Of a stretch of 64,000 nucleotides of DNA, positions 32,922 to 40,843 are shown in pieces (position 1 is the first letter of the stretch; the number at the start of each line of letters is the position of its first letter). The position numbers and the translations under genes are program-made. Where the stretch lies: the NCBI RefSeq assembly GCF_000425225.1, contig NZ_AULJ01000020.1, forward strand, positions 1 through 64,000. The letters are read 5' to 3'. The notes under the pieces are model-generated. The model was not told the DNA's origin, did not search any database, and saw only the letters and a list, made by a program, of their open reading frames with translations. This stretch comes from Pontibacillus marinus BH030004 = DSM 16465. Its GTDB lineage: Bacteria > Bacillota > Bacilli > Bacillales > BH030062.

Positions 32922-33497
32922 CTAACAATCTAACTTTACAGCTGGTAGGCATGTGATCGCACAGAAACAAGATAAATCTACATTGATGCAGATCCCTGTA
33001 CCAATTAAATCATCTACACACTTGTGATCGATTTGATCACAAGGGGAATGCAAGTCTTTTTCCTTGGAAGCATTCTTATGGTCCCCTTTGAATGTTAGCA
33101 GTTCAAGGACAGCACATTTCTTATCAAGATCCTTAACTTTAAAAACAAATGTCTCTACACATTTAAACTTACTATGCTTCGAGTGACAACGATACTTCGT
33201 CACACCGCTCCCTTTAAAAGGTTTGCAGTCACAGTAAAGAATAAATGGAATGGTGTCTTTTTTAGACTTCTTTTCTTCATGTAGTAGATCATCAATTGAA
33301 TGCTGACAAGAAGTTTTACAACAATCATCTTTTTTCACTTTTTTCTGAGCTTCTAAAATACCCTCTAATACATCTTCTACACAATTTTCATAATGTTTTC
33401 CATGTGGTGGTTTATAATAATCTTTGTGGTCACCATCATGTTTTTCATGATAATCATAGTCATGATCGAAATAATCTTTATGCTTACTACACCCCAT
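32922..33497 (-). CDS. CotZ/CotY-type spore coat protein with His/Lys/Asp-rich N-terminus
   Basis: A 191-residue Cys-rich protein. Residues 1-40 are a His/Asp/Lys/Tyr-rich extension (DHDYDYHEKHDGDHKDYY). The rest follows the CotZ pattern: CVEDVLEGILEAQ, the DDCCKTSCQHSIDDLL cluster, IPFILYCDCKPFKG, KKCAVLELL, and the C-terminal CINVDLSCFCAITCLPAV. CotY/CotZ proteins are disulfide-linked crust or exosporium basal-layer proteins in Bacillus. The His-rich head is an unusual addition and could bind metal. AAGGAGTG precedes the ATG. Confidence 0.85.
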   Translation of the reverse strand: MGCSKHKDYFDHDYDYHEKHDGDHKDYYKPPHGKHYENCVEDVLEGILEAQKKVKKDDCCKTSCQHSIDDLLHEEKKSKKDTIPFILYCDCKPFKGSGVTKYRCHSKHSKFKCVETFVFKVKDLDKKCAVLELLTFKGDHKNASKEKDLHSPCDQIDHKCVDDLIGTGICINVDLSCFCAITCLPAVKLDC

Positions 33498-33659
33498 TCA
33501 GTTTCACTCCTTTTATATTTACTAAAATATCTTACGTAAAAGTGACAATGTTTGTTTAACGACTTCGCCCAGATATGAGTGTAAATACAAAAAAAGGCTA
33601 TCAATAAAATTTAATAGTCGTAATCCTTATACAAGGTATTCTCTTCTGCTTCTTCTTTC

Positions 33660-33706
33660 TTGCATTTTTCCTATACAAGGCTTATAATTCGTTTAAAAAT
33701 TTAAAC
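33660..33706 (+). promoter_or_regulatory. Promoter and operator of the ArsR-rnz-aldehyde dehydrogenase operon
   Basis: TTGCAT (33660-33665), 17 bp, TATAAT (33683-33688). Right after the -10 lies the inverted repeat GTTTAAA-aa-TTTAAAC (33691-33706), well placed for repression by the ArsR-type protein encoded next. Confidence 0.7.
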
Positions 33707-33732
33707 CGATAAACCGAGGAAGGGTACATAGA

Positions 33733-34035
33733 ATGTCTGATCAATTTGAAGAGTTATTACGGTTAAACACCGCCACTTTCCATGCCCTTGGTGATACAGC
33801 TCGACAAGATATACTTTTGTTACTCGAGAAGCACAAACAATTGAATGTTACGGAGATTGCTGAACACTCTCCCCTCTCTCGTCCAGCTGTTTCCCATCAT
33901 CTAAAGATACTAAGGGAAGCTGGAATTGTATCTACGATTAAACAAGGAACTAAACGGTATTATTATGTATCAATAGAGTCTAATATCGACTTATTAAAAA
34001 AGTTAATTAATGAAATTGAGGCATGCATAAAATAG
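33733..34035 (+). CDS. ArsR/SmtB-type transcriptional regulator
   Basis: A 100-residue winged-helix regulator. It has an [14 protein letters not shown] helix, then [22 protein letters not shown] as the helix-turn-helix, and the wing GTKRYYYVS. The metal-binding ELCVCD motif of ArsR/SmtB sensors is absent, so it probably senses something other than a thiol-bound metal, or none. It is first in an operon with rnz (10 bp gap) and an aldehyde dehydrogenase gene. An inverted repeat just behind the operon promoter suggests autorepression. Confidence 0.85.
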   Translation: MSDQFEELLRLNTATFHALGDTARQDILLLLEKHKQLNVTEIAEHSPLSRPAVSHHLKILREAGIVSTIKQGTKRYYYVSIESNIDLLKKLINEIEACIK

Positions 34036-34045
34036 GAGGCTCAAC

Positions 34046-34963
34046 ATGGATTTATATTTTTTAGGGACTGGAGCCGGGGTACCCTCTAAACAACGTAACG
34101 TCTCCTCCATTGCCCTACAATTACTTCAAGAGCGAGGAAGTACATGGCTATTTGATTGCGGAGAGTCCACACAACATCAAATCCTACATACGAATATAAG
34201 ACCCAGACGTATAGAAAAAATATTCATTACTCATTTACATGGAGACCATATCTTTGGGTTACCAGGTTTACTAGGCAGTCGTTCATTTCAAGGAGGAGAC
34301 ACACCTTTAACCGTATATGGTCCAAAAGGTATTCAAGCCTATTTGGAAACATCTTTAAGTGTTAGTGGTACAAAACTAGCCTATGATCTACAAATTATTG
34401 AGGTTGAAGAAGGAACAATTTATGAGGATAACCAACTAACAGTACGTTGCTTTGCTTTAGAGCACGGAATGCCTAGTTTTGGTTTCTGTGTACAAGAGCA
34501 CGATAAACCAGGGGAATTACTGGTCGATCGTTTAAAAGAAATGGGTGTACAACCTGGCCCAATCTATCAAAAGATTAAAGAACAACCTAGTGTTATTTTG
34601 GAATCAGGTAAGGAAATTCACCGTAAAGATTTTGTAGGGAAGCCTAAAAAAGGGCGAAAGGTATGTATTTTAGGAGATACACGCTACAAGGAGCACTTAA
34701 AGTCTAATGTTAAAGATGCTGATGTACTCGTCCATGAGGCAACATTTGCAAGCGAAGATGAGAAGAATGCTTATAATTTCTTCCACTCTACAACAAAGCA
34801 AGCTGCTCAATTAGCCAAAGATGCAAATGTACAAAGGCTGATCTTAACTCATATTTCATCTCGTTATCAAAACGAGGCTGTTGATCAACTGATGCATGAA
34901 GCTAAAGAGGTCTTTTCAAATAGCGAGATTGCTTATGACTTTTTCCAAACTCAAATTTTATAG
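34046..34963 (+). CDS. rnz: Ribonuclease Z
   Basis: A 305-residue tRNA 3'-endonuclease of the MBL superfamily (about 307 in B. subtilis). It has the N-terminal [17 protein letters not shown], the zinc motif [22 protein letters not shown], the exosite region near [21 protein letters not shown], and the late LTHISSRY with a zinc His. It removes 3' trailers from tRNA precursors lacking an encoded CCA. Sitting between an ArsR-type repressor gene and an aldehyde dehydrogenase gene is unexpected for a tRNA-processing enzyme. Confidence 0.93.
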   Translation: MDLYFLGTGAGVPSKQRNVSSIALQLLQERGSTWLFDCGESTQHQILHTNIRPRRIEKIFITHLHGDHIFGLPGLLGSRSFQGGDTPLTVYGPKGIQAYLETSLSVSGTKLAYDLQIIEVEEGTIYEDNQLTVRCFALEHGMPSFGFCVQEHDKPGELLVDRLKEMGVQPGPIYQKIKEQPSVILESGKEIHRKDFVGKPKKGRKVCILGDTRYKEHLKSNVKDADVLVHEATFASEDEKNAYNFFHSTTKQAAQLAKDANVQRLILTHISSRYQNEAVDQLMHEAKEVFSNSEIAYDFFQTQIL

Positions 34964-34972
34964 GAGGATGTT

Positions 34973-36340
34973 ATGAATATCCCTCAACTTGTAAATACAC
35001 AAAGAGCGTATTATCACAAGGACCTAACACGACCTTTTGATTTTCGGAAAGAACAATTACTAAAGCTGAAGAAAATGATCCAACAGAACGAAACAGATAT
35101 CATTCAAGCTCTGAAAGCTGACTTAAATAAATCAGAATTTGAAAGCTATACTTCTGAAATTGGTTTCTTGTATGCCGAAATTAACCTTATATTGAAAGAA
35201 CTTAAAACCTGGATGAAACCGACTAAGGTTAAGACACCTACATCTCATCTCGGTTCAAAAAGTTATATATACAAAGAACCCTATGGTGTAAGTCTTATTA
35301 TCGCTCCTTGGAATTATCCTTTCCACCTTGCCTTAGCTCCTGTAATTGGTGCTATTGCTGGCGGAAACACAATCATCCTAAAGCCATCTGAACTTACCCC
35401 ATCCATTTCGAATTTGTTAAATAGGCTTATATCAAAAACCTTTGATCAAGAGTATTTTGCAGTTGTAGAAGGAGCAGTTGAAGAGAGCCAGGAGCTAATA
35501 GAGCAGCAAGTTGACCTTATCTTTTTCACTGGAAGCGTACCTGTAGGCAAGATTGTCATGGAAAAAGCGAGTCAAAACCTCACCCCTATCCTATTAGAAT
35601 TGGGTGGCAAAAGCCCTGTTATTGTTGATGAAAAAGCTAATCTGGATCTCGCTGCGAAGCGAATCGTGTGGGGAAAATATACTAACGCAGGCCAAACGTG
35701 TATCGCTCCTGATTACTTATATGTACACCGTAATGTGAAACCTGAACTTTTATCAAAAATGAAGCAATATATTAAAGAGATGTATAGTGAAACCCCATTA
35801 TTAAATGAAGAATATACGCATATTGTGAACCATCGACATTTCAAGCGATTAACACCTTACTTGTCTGAAGGAGAAATTGTAATAGGCGGAGGCATAGACG
35901 AAGAAAACAAGATTATAGAGCCTACCATACTAGATCATATAACATGGGAGGACTCTGTCATGCAGGAGGAAATTTTTGGACCGATTCTCCCTGTTCTTAC
36001 CTATGATGATATCGATGAAGTCATTTCACAAGTTCGCTCGAATGAAAAGCCTCTAGCATTCTATTATTTTTCTGAAGATCAGCAGAACCAAGAATATGTA
36101 CTAAATCATATCCCATTTGGTGGCGGATGTATTAATGATACGTTATTTCACGTAGCAAACCCCTACCTCCCTTTTGGCGGCGTAGGACATAGCGGGATTG
36201 GAAAATACCATGGGAAGGCTAGTTTTGATGCATTCACAAATGCAAAGAGCATAGTGAAACAAACAACGAAATTCGATTTTTCTTTTCGTTATCCAAATAC
36301 CAAAAATGGCCTAACTATTATTAAACGATTATTGAAATAA
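34973..36340 (+). CDS. Class 3-like aldehyde dehydrogenase (YwdH-like)
   Basis: A 455-residue aldehyde dehydrogenase of the short class 3 type. Motifs: PWNYPFHLALAPVIGAIAGG, FTGSVPVGKIV as cofactor loop, LELGGKSPVIVDE with catalytic Glu, GQTCIAPDYLYV with catalytic Cys, and the C-terminal FGGVGHSGIGKYHGK. Such enzymes oxidise medium- and long-chain aliphatic aldehydes; the substrate here is unknown. AGGAGG precedes the ATG, 9 bp after rnz, so it is the third gene of the operon. Confidence 0.85.
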   Translation: MNIPQLVNTQRAYYHKDLTRPFDFRKEQLLKLKKMIQQNETDIIQALKADLNKSEFESYTSEIGFLYAEINLILKELKTWMKPTKVKTPTSHLGSKSYIYKEPYGVSLIIAPWNYPFHLALAPVIGAIAGGNTIILKPSELTPSISNLLNRLISKTFDQEYFAVVEGAVEESQELIEQQVDLIFFTGSVPVGKIVMEKASQNLTPILLELGGKSPVIVDEKANLDLAAKRIVWGKYTNAGQTCIAPDYLYVHRNVKPELLSKMKQYIKEMYSETPLLNEEYTHIVNHRHFKRLTPYLSEGEIVIGGGIDEENKIIEPTILDHITWEDSVMQEEIFGPILPVLTYDDIDEVISQVRSNEKPLAFYYFSEDQQNQEYVLNHIPFGGGCINDTLFHVANPYLPFGGVGHSGIGKYHGKASFDAFTNAKSIVKQTTKFDFSFRYPNTKNGLTIIKRLLK

Positions 36341-36352
36341 CACATTATAAAA

Positions 36353-36384
36353 AGTGCCTGGAAGCGTCCATTTTTCCAGGCACT
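36353..36384. terminator. Hairpin after the aldehyde dehydrogenase gene
   Basis: AGTGCCTGG pairs perfectly with CCAGGCACT. The following sequence is only moderately T-rich. Confidence 0.6.
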
Positions 36385-36440
36385 ACTATTAAAAAGGGGA
36401 AATGGCATTTATAAAAAAAGGGAAACGACGATTAAAACGC

Positions 36441-36995
36441 TTATTCTGCTTTCATACCCATAGCGTTCATTAAGTTACTGTCACCACGAAACGCATTGAT
36501 AACCTCTAATCCTTCACTCACTTCATTATCAGAAGCATTTAAAGCATTTACAGGATGGAAACATGTGATTCCAGTGAAACAACTTAGATCTACTTCCACA
36601 CACACACCTGTACGACGGAAGTTTTCAAATCTTAATAAGCTTGAATCACATCTCACTGGAATAAGAAGTTCAAGAATCGCACAGCACTTTGTGTCTTCCT
36701 TAATCTTTTTCACACGGAAAAACGGTGAAGGGATTGGTCCACTACAACCATCACTGAAACGTTTTACTCCCCACCCAAAGTAAGGTAGTAAGCCAGCGAA
36801 TGTATTCTCACATCCACATAAGAGCATAAACGGGATCGTATCTGCTCCATTACCACCAGTTGGCGATACTAGGTCACGAATAGATTGTTCACATGAACCA
36901 CTATCACAACAGTTGTTATCAACTGCGTCCTGAGCATCGGCAATACGACGGACTTTGTCACAAACACATTGCTCTTTTTTGCATTTACAACTCAT
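36441..36995 (-). CDS. CotY/CotZ-type spore coat protein
   Basis: A 184-residue Cys-rich coat protein. It has a Cys/Lys-rich start (SCKCKKEQCVCDKV), NNCCDSGSCEQSIRDLV, IPFMLLCGCENTFAG, CCAILELL and CVEVDLSCFTGITCFHPV. The pattern matches the CotZ family more fully than the paralogue at 32922, which carries a His-rich head. Proteins of this kind self-assemble through disulfides in the outermost spore layer. It is a single gene with AAAGGAG before the ATG. The two CotZ-type genes are separated by the rnz operon. Confidence 0.88.
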   Translation of the reverse strand: MSCKCKKEQCVCDKVRRIADAQDAVDNNCCDSGSCEQSIRDLVSPTGGNGADTIPFMLLCGCENTFAGLLPYFGWGVKRFSDGCSGPIPSPFFRVKKIKEDTKCCAILELLIPVRCDSSLLRFENFRRTGVCVEVDLSCFTGITCFHPVNALNASDNEVSEGLEVINAFRGDSNLMNAMGMKAE

Positions 36996-37037
36996 CTTTT
37001 CACAACTCCTTTTCTTCAGATTACCCGTAGGTAGTAA

Positions 37038-37046
37038 TAGAGTATG
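37038..37046 (-). promoter_or_regulatory. SigK-like -10 box of the CotY/CotZ gene
   Basis: Minus strand CATACTCTA fits CATANNNTA, 42 bp before the start. The -35 is not convincing. Confidence 0.4.
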
Positions 37047-37143
37047 TGATGTGACCGGAATAGTATGGGGGTTTGTCTCTAGTAAGTTTAATTGTACCTT
37101 TGTCCATGAGAAAGATTCACTAGTTTCCTAAAAAACACTCATT

Positions 37144-37641
37144 CTAAGATTTTTCTCTGATATACACATGATTACAATGGATTGCATCTCCTAATGTAAT
37201 AATCCCATAAGAGTAGTAAGGTAACTTTCTTTTATCTGTTAACGATCCAGGATTAAACATTAGCGTCTTGTTATACCAACGAGTAAGTGGTAAATGTGAA
37301 TGACCAAAAATGATCAAATCAACCTCTTCTTCATGAAAAGCTTCTATGACCCGTTTTTCTGTTGTTTTCTTTTCCCCATGACCATGCACAACACCAATGC
37401 GATACCCTTGAAATTCTAGAATAATTTTATCCTTCATAATCTCTGTTATTTCTTCTCCATCTACATTTCCATAAACACCATAGACTTCAGCATATTTCGA
37501 TAATTCATTGTGTAAATCAATCGAACTCCAGTCTCCAGCATGTATTATTGCATCAGTATCCTCAAGATCCGCTAGGACCTGTCTAGGTAATCCACTCCCC
37601 TTCTTAGGCATATGGGTATCAGATAAAACCACGATTTTCAT
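37144..37641 (-). CDS. Metallophosphoesterase, YfcE/YsnB-like
   Basis: A 165-residue calcineurin-like phosphodiesterase. All metal motifs are present in order: LSDTHMP, IHAGDWSS, YGNVDGE, VVHGHGEKKT and FGHSHLP, with NPGSLTDKR near the end. It is the single-domain YfcE/YsnB/MJ0936 class, which hydrolyses model phosphodiesters in vitro; the cellular substrate is unknown. AAGGAGA precedes the ATG. It diverges from the histidine phosphatase gene. Confidence 0.88.
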   Translation of the reverse strand: MKIVVLSDTHMPKKGSGLPRQVLADLEDTDAIIHAGDWSSIDLHNELSKYAEVYGVYGNVDGEEITEIMKDKIILEFQGYRIGVVHGHGEKKTTEKRVIEAFHEEEVDLIIFGHSHLPLTRWYNKTLMFNPGSLTDKRKLPYYSYGIITLGDAIHCNHVYIREKS

Positions 37642-37754
37642 AACATATCTCTCCTTCTACATGACCTTTAATTGATTTGAATGGTTTTCTTTATTATAAA
37701 AAAGGAAATATAATAAAAGAGACCACTTATACCTTGCTACTTATTTCGAAAGGA

Positions 37755-38354
37755 TTGAGAAATATAACAACTTTATGCTTAGTAAGACACGGTGAAACGG
37801 ATTGGAATAGACAAAGAAGATTACAAGGACAAGAAGATATACCTCTAAATGAATTAGGCAGAAAACAAGCACACGAAAGTGGGAAACACCTTAAACATGA
37901 ATACTGGGATGGAATTGTATCCAGTCCCCTATCAAGAGCATACGAAACAGCTGAGATTATCCAAAAACACTTGGATCAAACACTTACCATTCAAACGCTC
38001 GATGAGTTTAAAGAGCGAGCTTTTGGAGAAGCATCTGGTTTAACGTTTCAAGAGTTACATGAAAAATACCCTGATCGCAATTATTCTGGTCAAGAAGAAT
38101 GGGAAGAATTTAAAACAAGAGTCTTCAGTGGACTTGAGAAAATTCAAAATGATTTTAAAGGAAAAAAGATTCTGTTAGTCGCTCATGGAGCTGTAATTAA
38201 TTGCATGTTAAGTGTTCTTTCTAATGGTGAAGTTGGCTCTGGAAAAACAAAACTCATTAATGCGTGTATAAGTAACTTAGAACACATCGATGATATGTGG
38301 AACATCAAAAGCTATAACGAGACTAGTCATCTTTCTCAATTCCAATCGCATTAG
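37755..38354 (+). CDS. Histidine phosphatase (PhoE/GpmB-like)
   Basis: About 199 residues, phosphoglycerate-mutase superfamily. The catalytic RHG is in LCLVRHGETDWNRQRRLQGQ; further residues are in SSPLSRAYETAEII, the acid in FKERAFGEASG, and the second His in LVAHGAVINCML. It probably acts as a broad-specificity phosphatase rather than a glycolytic mutase, given the short form. The start is unsettled: the TTG at 37755 is adjacent to AAAGGA, while the frame stays open to 37677. It is followed after 21 bp by a lipoprotein gene. Confidence 0.8.
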   Translation: MRNITTLCLVRHGETDWNRQRRLQGQEDIPLNELGRKQAHESGKHLKHEYWDGIVSSPLSRAYETAEIIQKHLDQTLTIQTLDEFKERAFGEASGLTFQELHEKYPDRNYSGQEEWEEFKTRVFSGLEKIQNDFKGKKILLVAHGAVINCMLSVLSNGEVGSGKTKLINACISNLEHIDDMWNIKSYNETSHLSQFQSH

Positions 38355-38375
38355 AATGTAGAGAGGAAGATTCAA

Positions 38376-38822
38376 ATGAAAAGGATGATTTTACTCTTAT
38401 TGAGTGTAATCATGATCTCAATTCCCTTAGGCTGTAGTGTTCAGTCTCAACAACCATTTTCTAAAATGGAGATTACCAAGGCTGATCAAAACATTAAACA
38501 GTTTATTGCCCAGATACAGGATAAAGGGGTTTACTTATTTGGTGATCAGCTTGATTCAGACCAATATTATGTATTGTTAGATGGCGTAGATCGAAATAAC
38601 AATGACGAACACAGTTACTTTTCCAACGTTTACACGGAGATCAAAGATGGCACTTTAAATATATTTTATTCCCAATCCACCCAAAGTCAAAATGGCGATA
38701 AACAACTTCTGTTTAAAATTGATAAAAAACAATTCAATGATGACTACGATAACATTAAGCTTTTTAAAAACAATAAAGGAACAGCATTCACCTCTATTGT
38801 CGTACAGAATAATACACCATAA
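38376..38822 (+). CDS. Lipoprotein, unknown function
   Basis: A 148-residue predicted lipoprotein: basic MKRM, hydrophobic core, lipobox PLGC with Cys20. The mature part is polar and shows GVYLFGDQLDSDQYYVLLDG and a Lys-rich C-terminal half. I recognise no family. GAGAGGA precedes the ATG and it probably shares a transcript with the histidine phosphatase gene, since a terminator follows only after this gene. Confidence 0.7.
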   Translation: MKRMILLLLSVIMISIPLGCSVQSQQPFSKMEITKADQNIKQFIAQIQDKGVYLFGDQLDSDQYYVLLDGVDRNNNDEHSYFSNVYTEIKDGTLNIFYSQSTQSQNGDKQLLFKIDKKQFNDDYDNIKLFKNNKGTAFTSIVVQNNTP

Positions 38823-38830
38823 CCCCCATT

Positions 38831-38865
38831 AACACATTGCTATATAAAGTAATGTGTTCTTTTTT
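38831..38865 (+). terminator. Terminator after lipoprotein gene
   Basis: AACACATT pairs with AATGTGTT, then six T residues. Confidence 0.75.
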
Positions 38866-38921
38866 GTATTAAAATTACCTTTTTATCAAAAACTAAACAA
38901 AAAACAAGGAGGTTATCGCTC

Positions 38922-39173
38922 ATGTCACAGCCTTATTTATGTCCAAATTGTAAAACAAACCGTACAAGATTCAACCTGATTGAACAGGTTTCAAAACCAA
39001 TTAAAATGGATCCTCAAACGGGTGAAACTGTGGAAGAATACACGAATGATAACTTAAGTCCGATGCATATGAAATATAATGGAAGCGAATTACGTGTTCA
39101 ATGCGCTGCATGTGGTGTTATTGAAGATGAAATTACATTTATTAAACGTGCTCAGTTAAATCAGAGTGTTTAA
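38922..39173 (+). CDS. Small zinc-ribbon protein
   Basis: An 83-residue protein with two Cys pairs, LCPNCKTN near the N-terminus and QCAACGVIE near the C-terminus, a layout typical of a zinc ribbon. Between them is a polar strand-forming region. Function is unknown; a nucleic-acid or protein docking role is possible. AAGGAGG precedes the ATG. A GAGGTGA/TCACCTC hairpin follows at 39183-39208 but lacks a T-run. Confidence 0.65.
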   Translation: MSQPYLCPNCKTNRTRFNLIEQVSKPIKMDPQTGETVEEYTNDNLSPMHMKYNGSELRVQCAACGVIEDEITFIKRAQLNQSV

Positions 39174-39364
39174 TTAAATAAAGAGGTGATGTTATCAAAC
39201 GTCACCTCCCTCCCAACTACCTCATCTTAAATCACCTCCTGCCCCAATAACAGAAGACACTAATTCGAGGCATTGATTTTTCCGAGCCATGCCCTTTCCT
39301 TTTAAATCTATCATCCTACTGTGCTAGAATGATGATAACTCCTATAAGAAAGGATGATGATCTA

Positions 39365-39724
39365 ATGAAACAACTAGTATTTATCCAAACAGGAATGGGT
39401 GTTGATGTACACGGTCAAAATGTAACAAAGGCCTCTGTACGAGCTATTAAAAATGCAATTCATTCAAATTCCATGCCTGGTATTCGTGAAAGTCTACCTG
39501 AAAAATCCTTAGATAACATGAAAGTTAATATTAAACTAGCAGTACCTCGTGATAAGGAACTGCTTGACTACGAAGAAGTTAAAGAAACGATTCCATATGG
39601 TCATAAATCCGTAGAAGTAATAGATGGTGGAATGGCAACGACAAGTGGAATCGAGCTTGAAGATAAAGATGATAAAAATGACCTTATGTATATCGTAAAT
39701 GCTTCAGTAGAAGTAGGTTACTAA
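39365..39724 (+). CDS. Lin0512-family protein
   Basis: A 119-residue protein with the Lin0512 signature: FIQTGMGVDVHGQNVTKAS near the N-terminus and RAIKNAIHSNSMPGI next, ending in a VNASVEVGY strand. The family is short, widely distributed and of unknown function; its ring-like homology to metabolic enzymes is not established. The ATG at 39365 has AAAGGATG upstream; an earlier in-frame ATG at 39329 lacks one. It is a single gene with its own terminator. Confidence 0.8.
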   Translation: MKQLVFIQTGMGVDVHGQNVTKASVRAIKNAIHSNSMPGIRESLPEKSLDNMKVNIKLAVPRDKELLDYEEVKETIPYGHKSVEVIDGGMATTSGIELEDKDDKNDLMYIVNASVEVGY

Positions 39725-39748
39725 AACTCCTACAAATGTGGGAGTTTT
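39723..39748 (+). terminator. Terminator of Lin0512-family gene
   Basis: AAAACTCCTAC pairs with GTGGGAGTTTT around a 4-nt loop. Confidence 0.75.
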
Positions 39749-39805
39749 GAAAATATAAACTTTGATAAAATAATTTCGAAACTCCCATATGAAAGGGTTG
39801 ATCAA

Positions 39806-40420
39806 ATGTTTAAGAAAGTGGCATCTGATGCACTAGGTTTAAGTGATGTCGGTAAAGTTATTAAGCGAGAAGATTTTGATAAAGTTGATGCTGATGACTA
39901 TGTCATGCATGAAGACGATGAACAAATCTTCTTTCTAATAAAGTCTCAAGCTGATGAGTATTGCTTTACAAATAAAGCTCTTATTCATGTAGACGGAGAA
40001 AGTGCTGCAAGTAAAAAACGTACATTACGTCGGTATGACTATTACAGACACACCATTTCTAACGTTGAACTTGAAACGGCTGGGACTGTCGATATTGATG
40101 TGGAAATCAAGTTCTCTTTAGGAAACACACAGTTCTCCATTGATGTACACAAAAACCATTTGGAAGAATTAAAAGACCTTTATAAGGCTCTATTAAAAAT
40201 TGCTGAAATTGAACGAGATAATGATATTTATCTTAACTTCTCAAAACAAAGCATTGATTATGCATCAAATACACTGAACCGAACGGAGGCTACTGAATCT
40301 AGCCTTTCTGAAGAATTCAAAGCTATGAACCAACATGCTTTCTCATGGTTGATGGAAAACAAAGAGAAGTACACCGTTAAAGACTTTGGTTATGTATTTG
40401 AGCGCTATATTAATAACTAA
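39806..40420 (+). CDS. Bacterial PH-domain protein, YvbH-like
   Basis: A 204-residue cytosolic protein, the same length as I recall for YvbH. Residues about 10-125 form a bacterial PH domain (bPH): KVIKREDFDKVDADDYV, FTNKALIHVDG, KKRTLRRYDYYRHTISNVEL and FSLGNTQFSIDVHK. A helical C-terminal part ends DFGYVFERYINN. The function is unknown. AAAGGGTTG precedes the ATG and a strong terminator follows. Confidence 0.8.
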   Translation: MFKKVASDALGLSDVGKVIKREDFDKVDADDYVMHEDDEQIFFLIKSQADEYCFTNKALIHVDGESAASKKRTLRRYDYYRHTISNVELETAGTVDIDVEIKFSLGNTQFSIDVHKNHLEELKDLYKALLKIAEIERDNDIYLNFSKQSIDYASNTLNRTEATESSLSEEFKAMNQHAFSWLMENKEKYTVKDFGYVFERYINN

Positions 40421-40430
40421 AACCATTATG

Positions 40431-40459
40431 ATCCTGGCCTTTTAATGGCCAGGATTTTT
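40431..40459 (+). terminator. Terminator of PH-domain gene
   Basis: ATCCTGGCC pairs with GGCCAGGAT around a 7-nt loop, then T residues. Confidence 0.85.
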
Positions 40460-40464
40460 AAATA

Positions 40465-40492
40465 TTGACTTTGAATACATATATGTTATGAT
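40465..40492 (+). promoter_or_regulatory. SigA promoter of a noncoding transcription unit
   Basis: TTGACT (40465-40470), 16-bp spacer, TATGAT (40487-40492), placed straight after the terminator of the PH-domain gene and before a region without ORFs. Confidence 0.75.
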
Positions 40493-40498
40493 GGTATA

Positions 40499-40827
40499 TA
40501 GTGCTTTTAAACGAGGAACGTTAGAGGCATGGGTAAAACCCGGTATTAAGCATATTCATATTGAATTTTTTACGGTAAAATCATCTGGCATCCTGTGAAA
40601 ACATTAAAACTGTTCCTTATTTTCACTGGCACGACCGAGGAGTCGTAAGGATGAAAGAGAGGTAGGGCTTTCATTATTTAAGGTTTTCTTAGCGAAGCAC
40701 AGAGATCTACCGCGGCAGCAATAAATAGATAGCGGAGACAACCGCTAATAGATAATAACAAACATGATTTGAAGTAAAACCATATGAATGAACCATAAGG
40801 CGAATCCGTTTATCGGGTTCGCCTTTT
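40499..40827 (+). ncRNA. Candidate structured noncoding RNA, about 330 nt
   Basis: The region is bounded by a consensus promoter and a strong terminator. The two ATG-started frames I checked stop within seven codons (ATG at 40530 and 40651). It contains several possible local stems: GGGT/ACCC (40531-40541), GTGAAAA/TTTTCAC (40595-40626), ACGAC/GTCGT (40631-40646), ATGAAAG/CTTTCAT (40651-40674), ATCTA/TAGAT (40705-40730) and AGCGG/CCGCT (40731-40746). It does not read as RNase P RNA, tmRNA, SRP RNA, or any riboswitch whose consensus I remember; 6S RNA cannot be excluded. The downstream gene is on the opposite strand, so it is not a leader. Confidence 0.6.
40797..40827 (+). terminator. Terminator of the noncoding unit
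   Basis: AAGGCGAATCCG pairs with CGGGTTCGCCTT (one G-T pair) around a 5-nt loop, then T residues. Confidence 0.85.
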
Positions 40828-40843
40828 CCAATTTCACAGGATC

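Noticed and set aside
33183-33604. Extra frames opposite or beside the CotZ-type gene
   Set aside because: They overlap the CotZ-type coding sequence, whose codon pattern and motifs are clear, and lack RBSs.
39183-39208. Rho-independent terminator after the zinc-ribbon gene
   Set aside because: The stem is fine but no T-run follows, so function is unclear.
40499-40827. Riboswitch leader for the DUF421 gene
   Set aside because: The DUF421 gene is on the opposite strand and convergent, and the unit ends in its own terminator.
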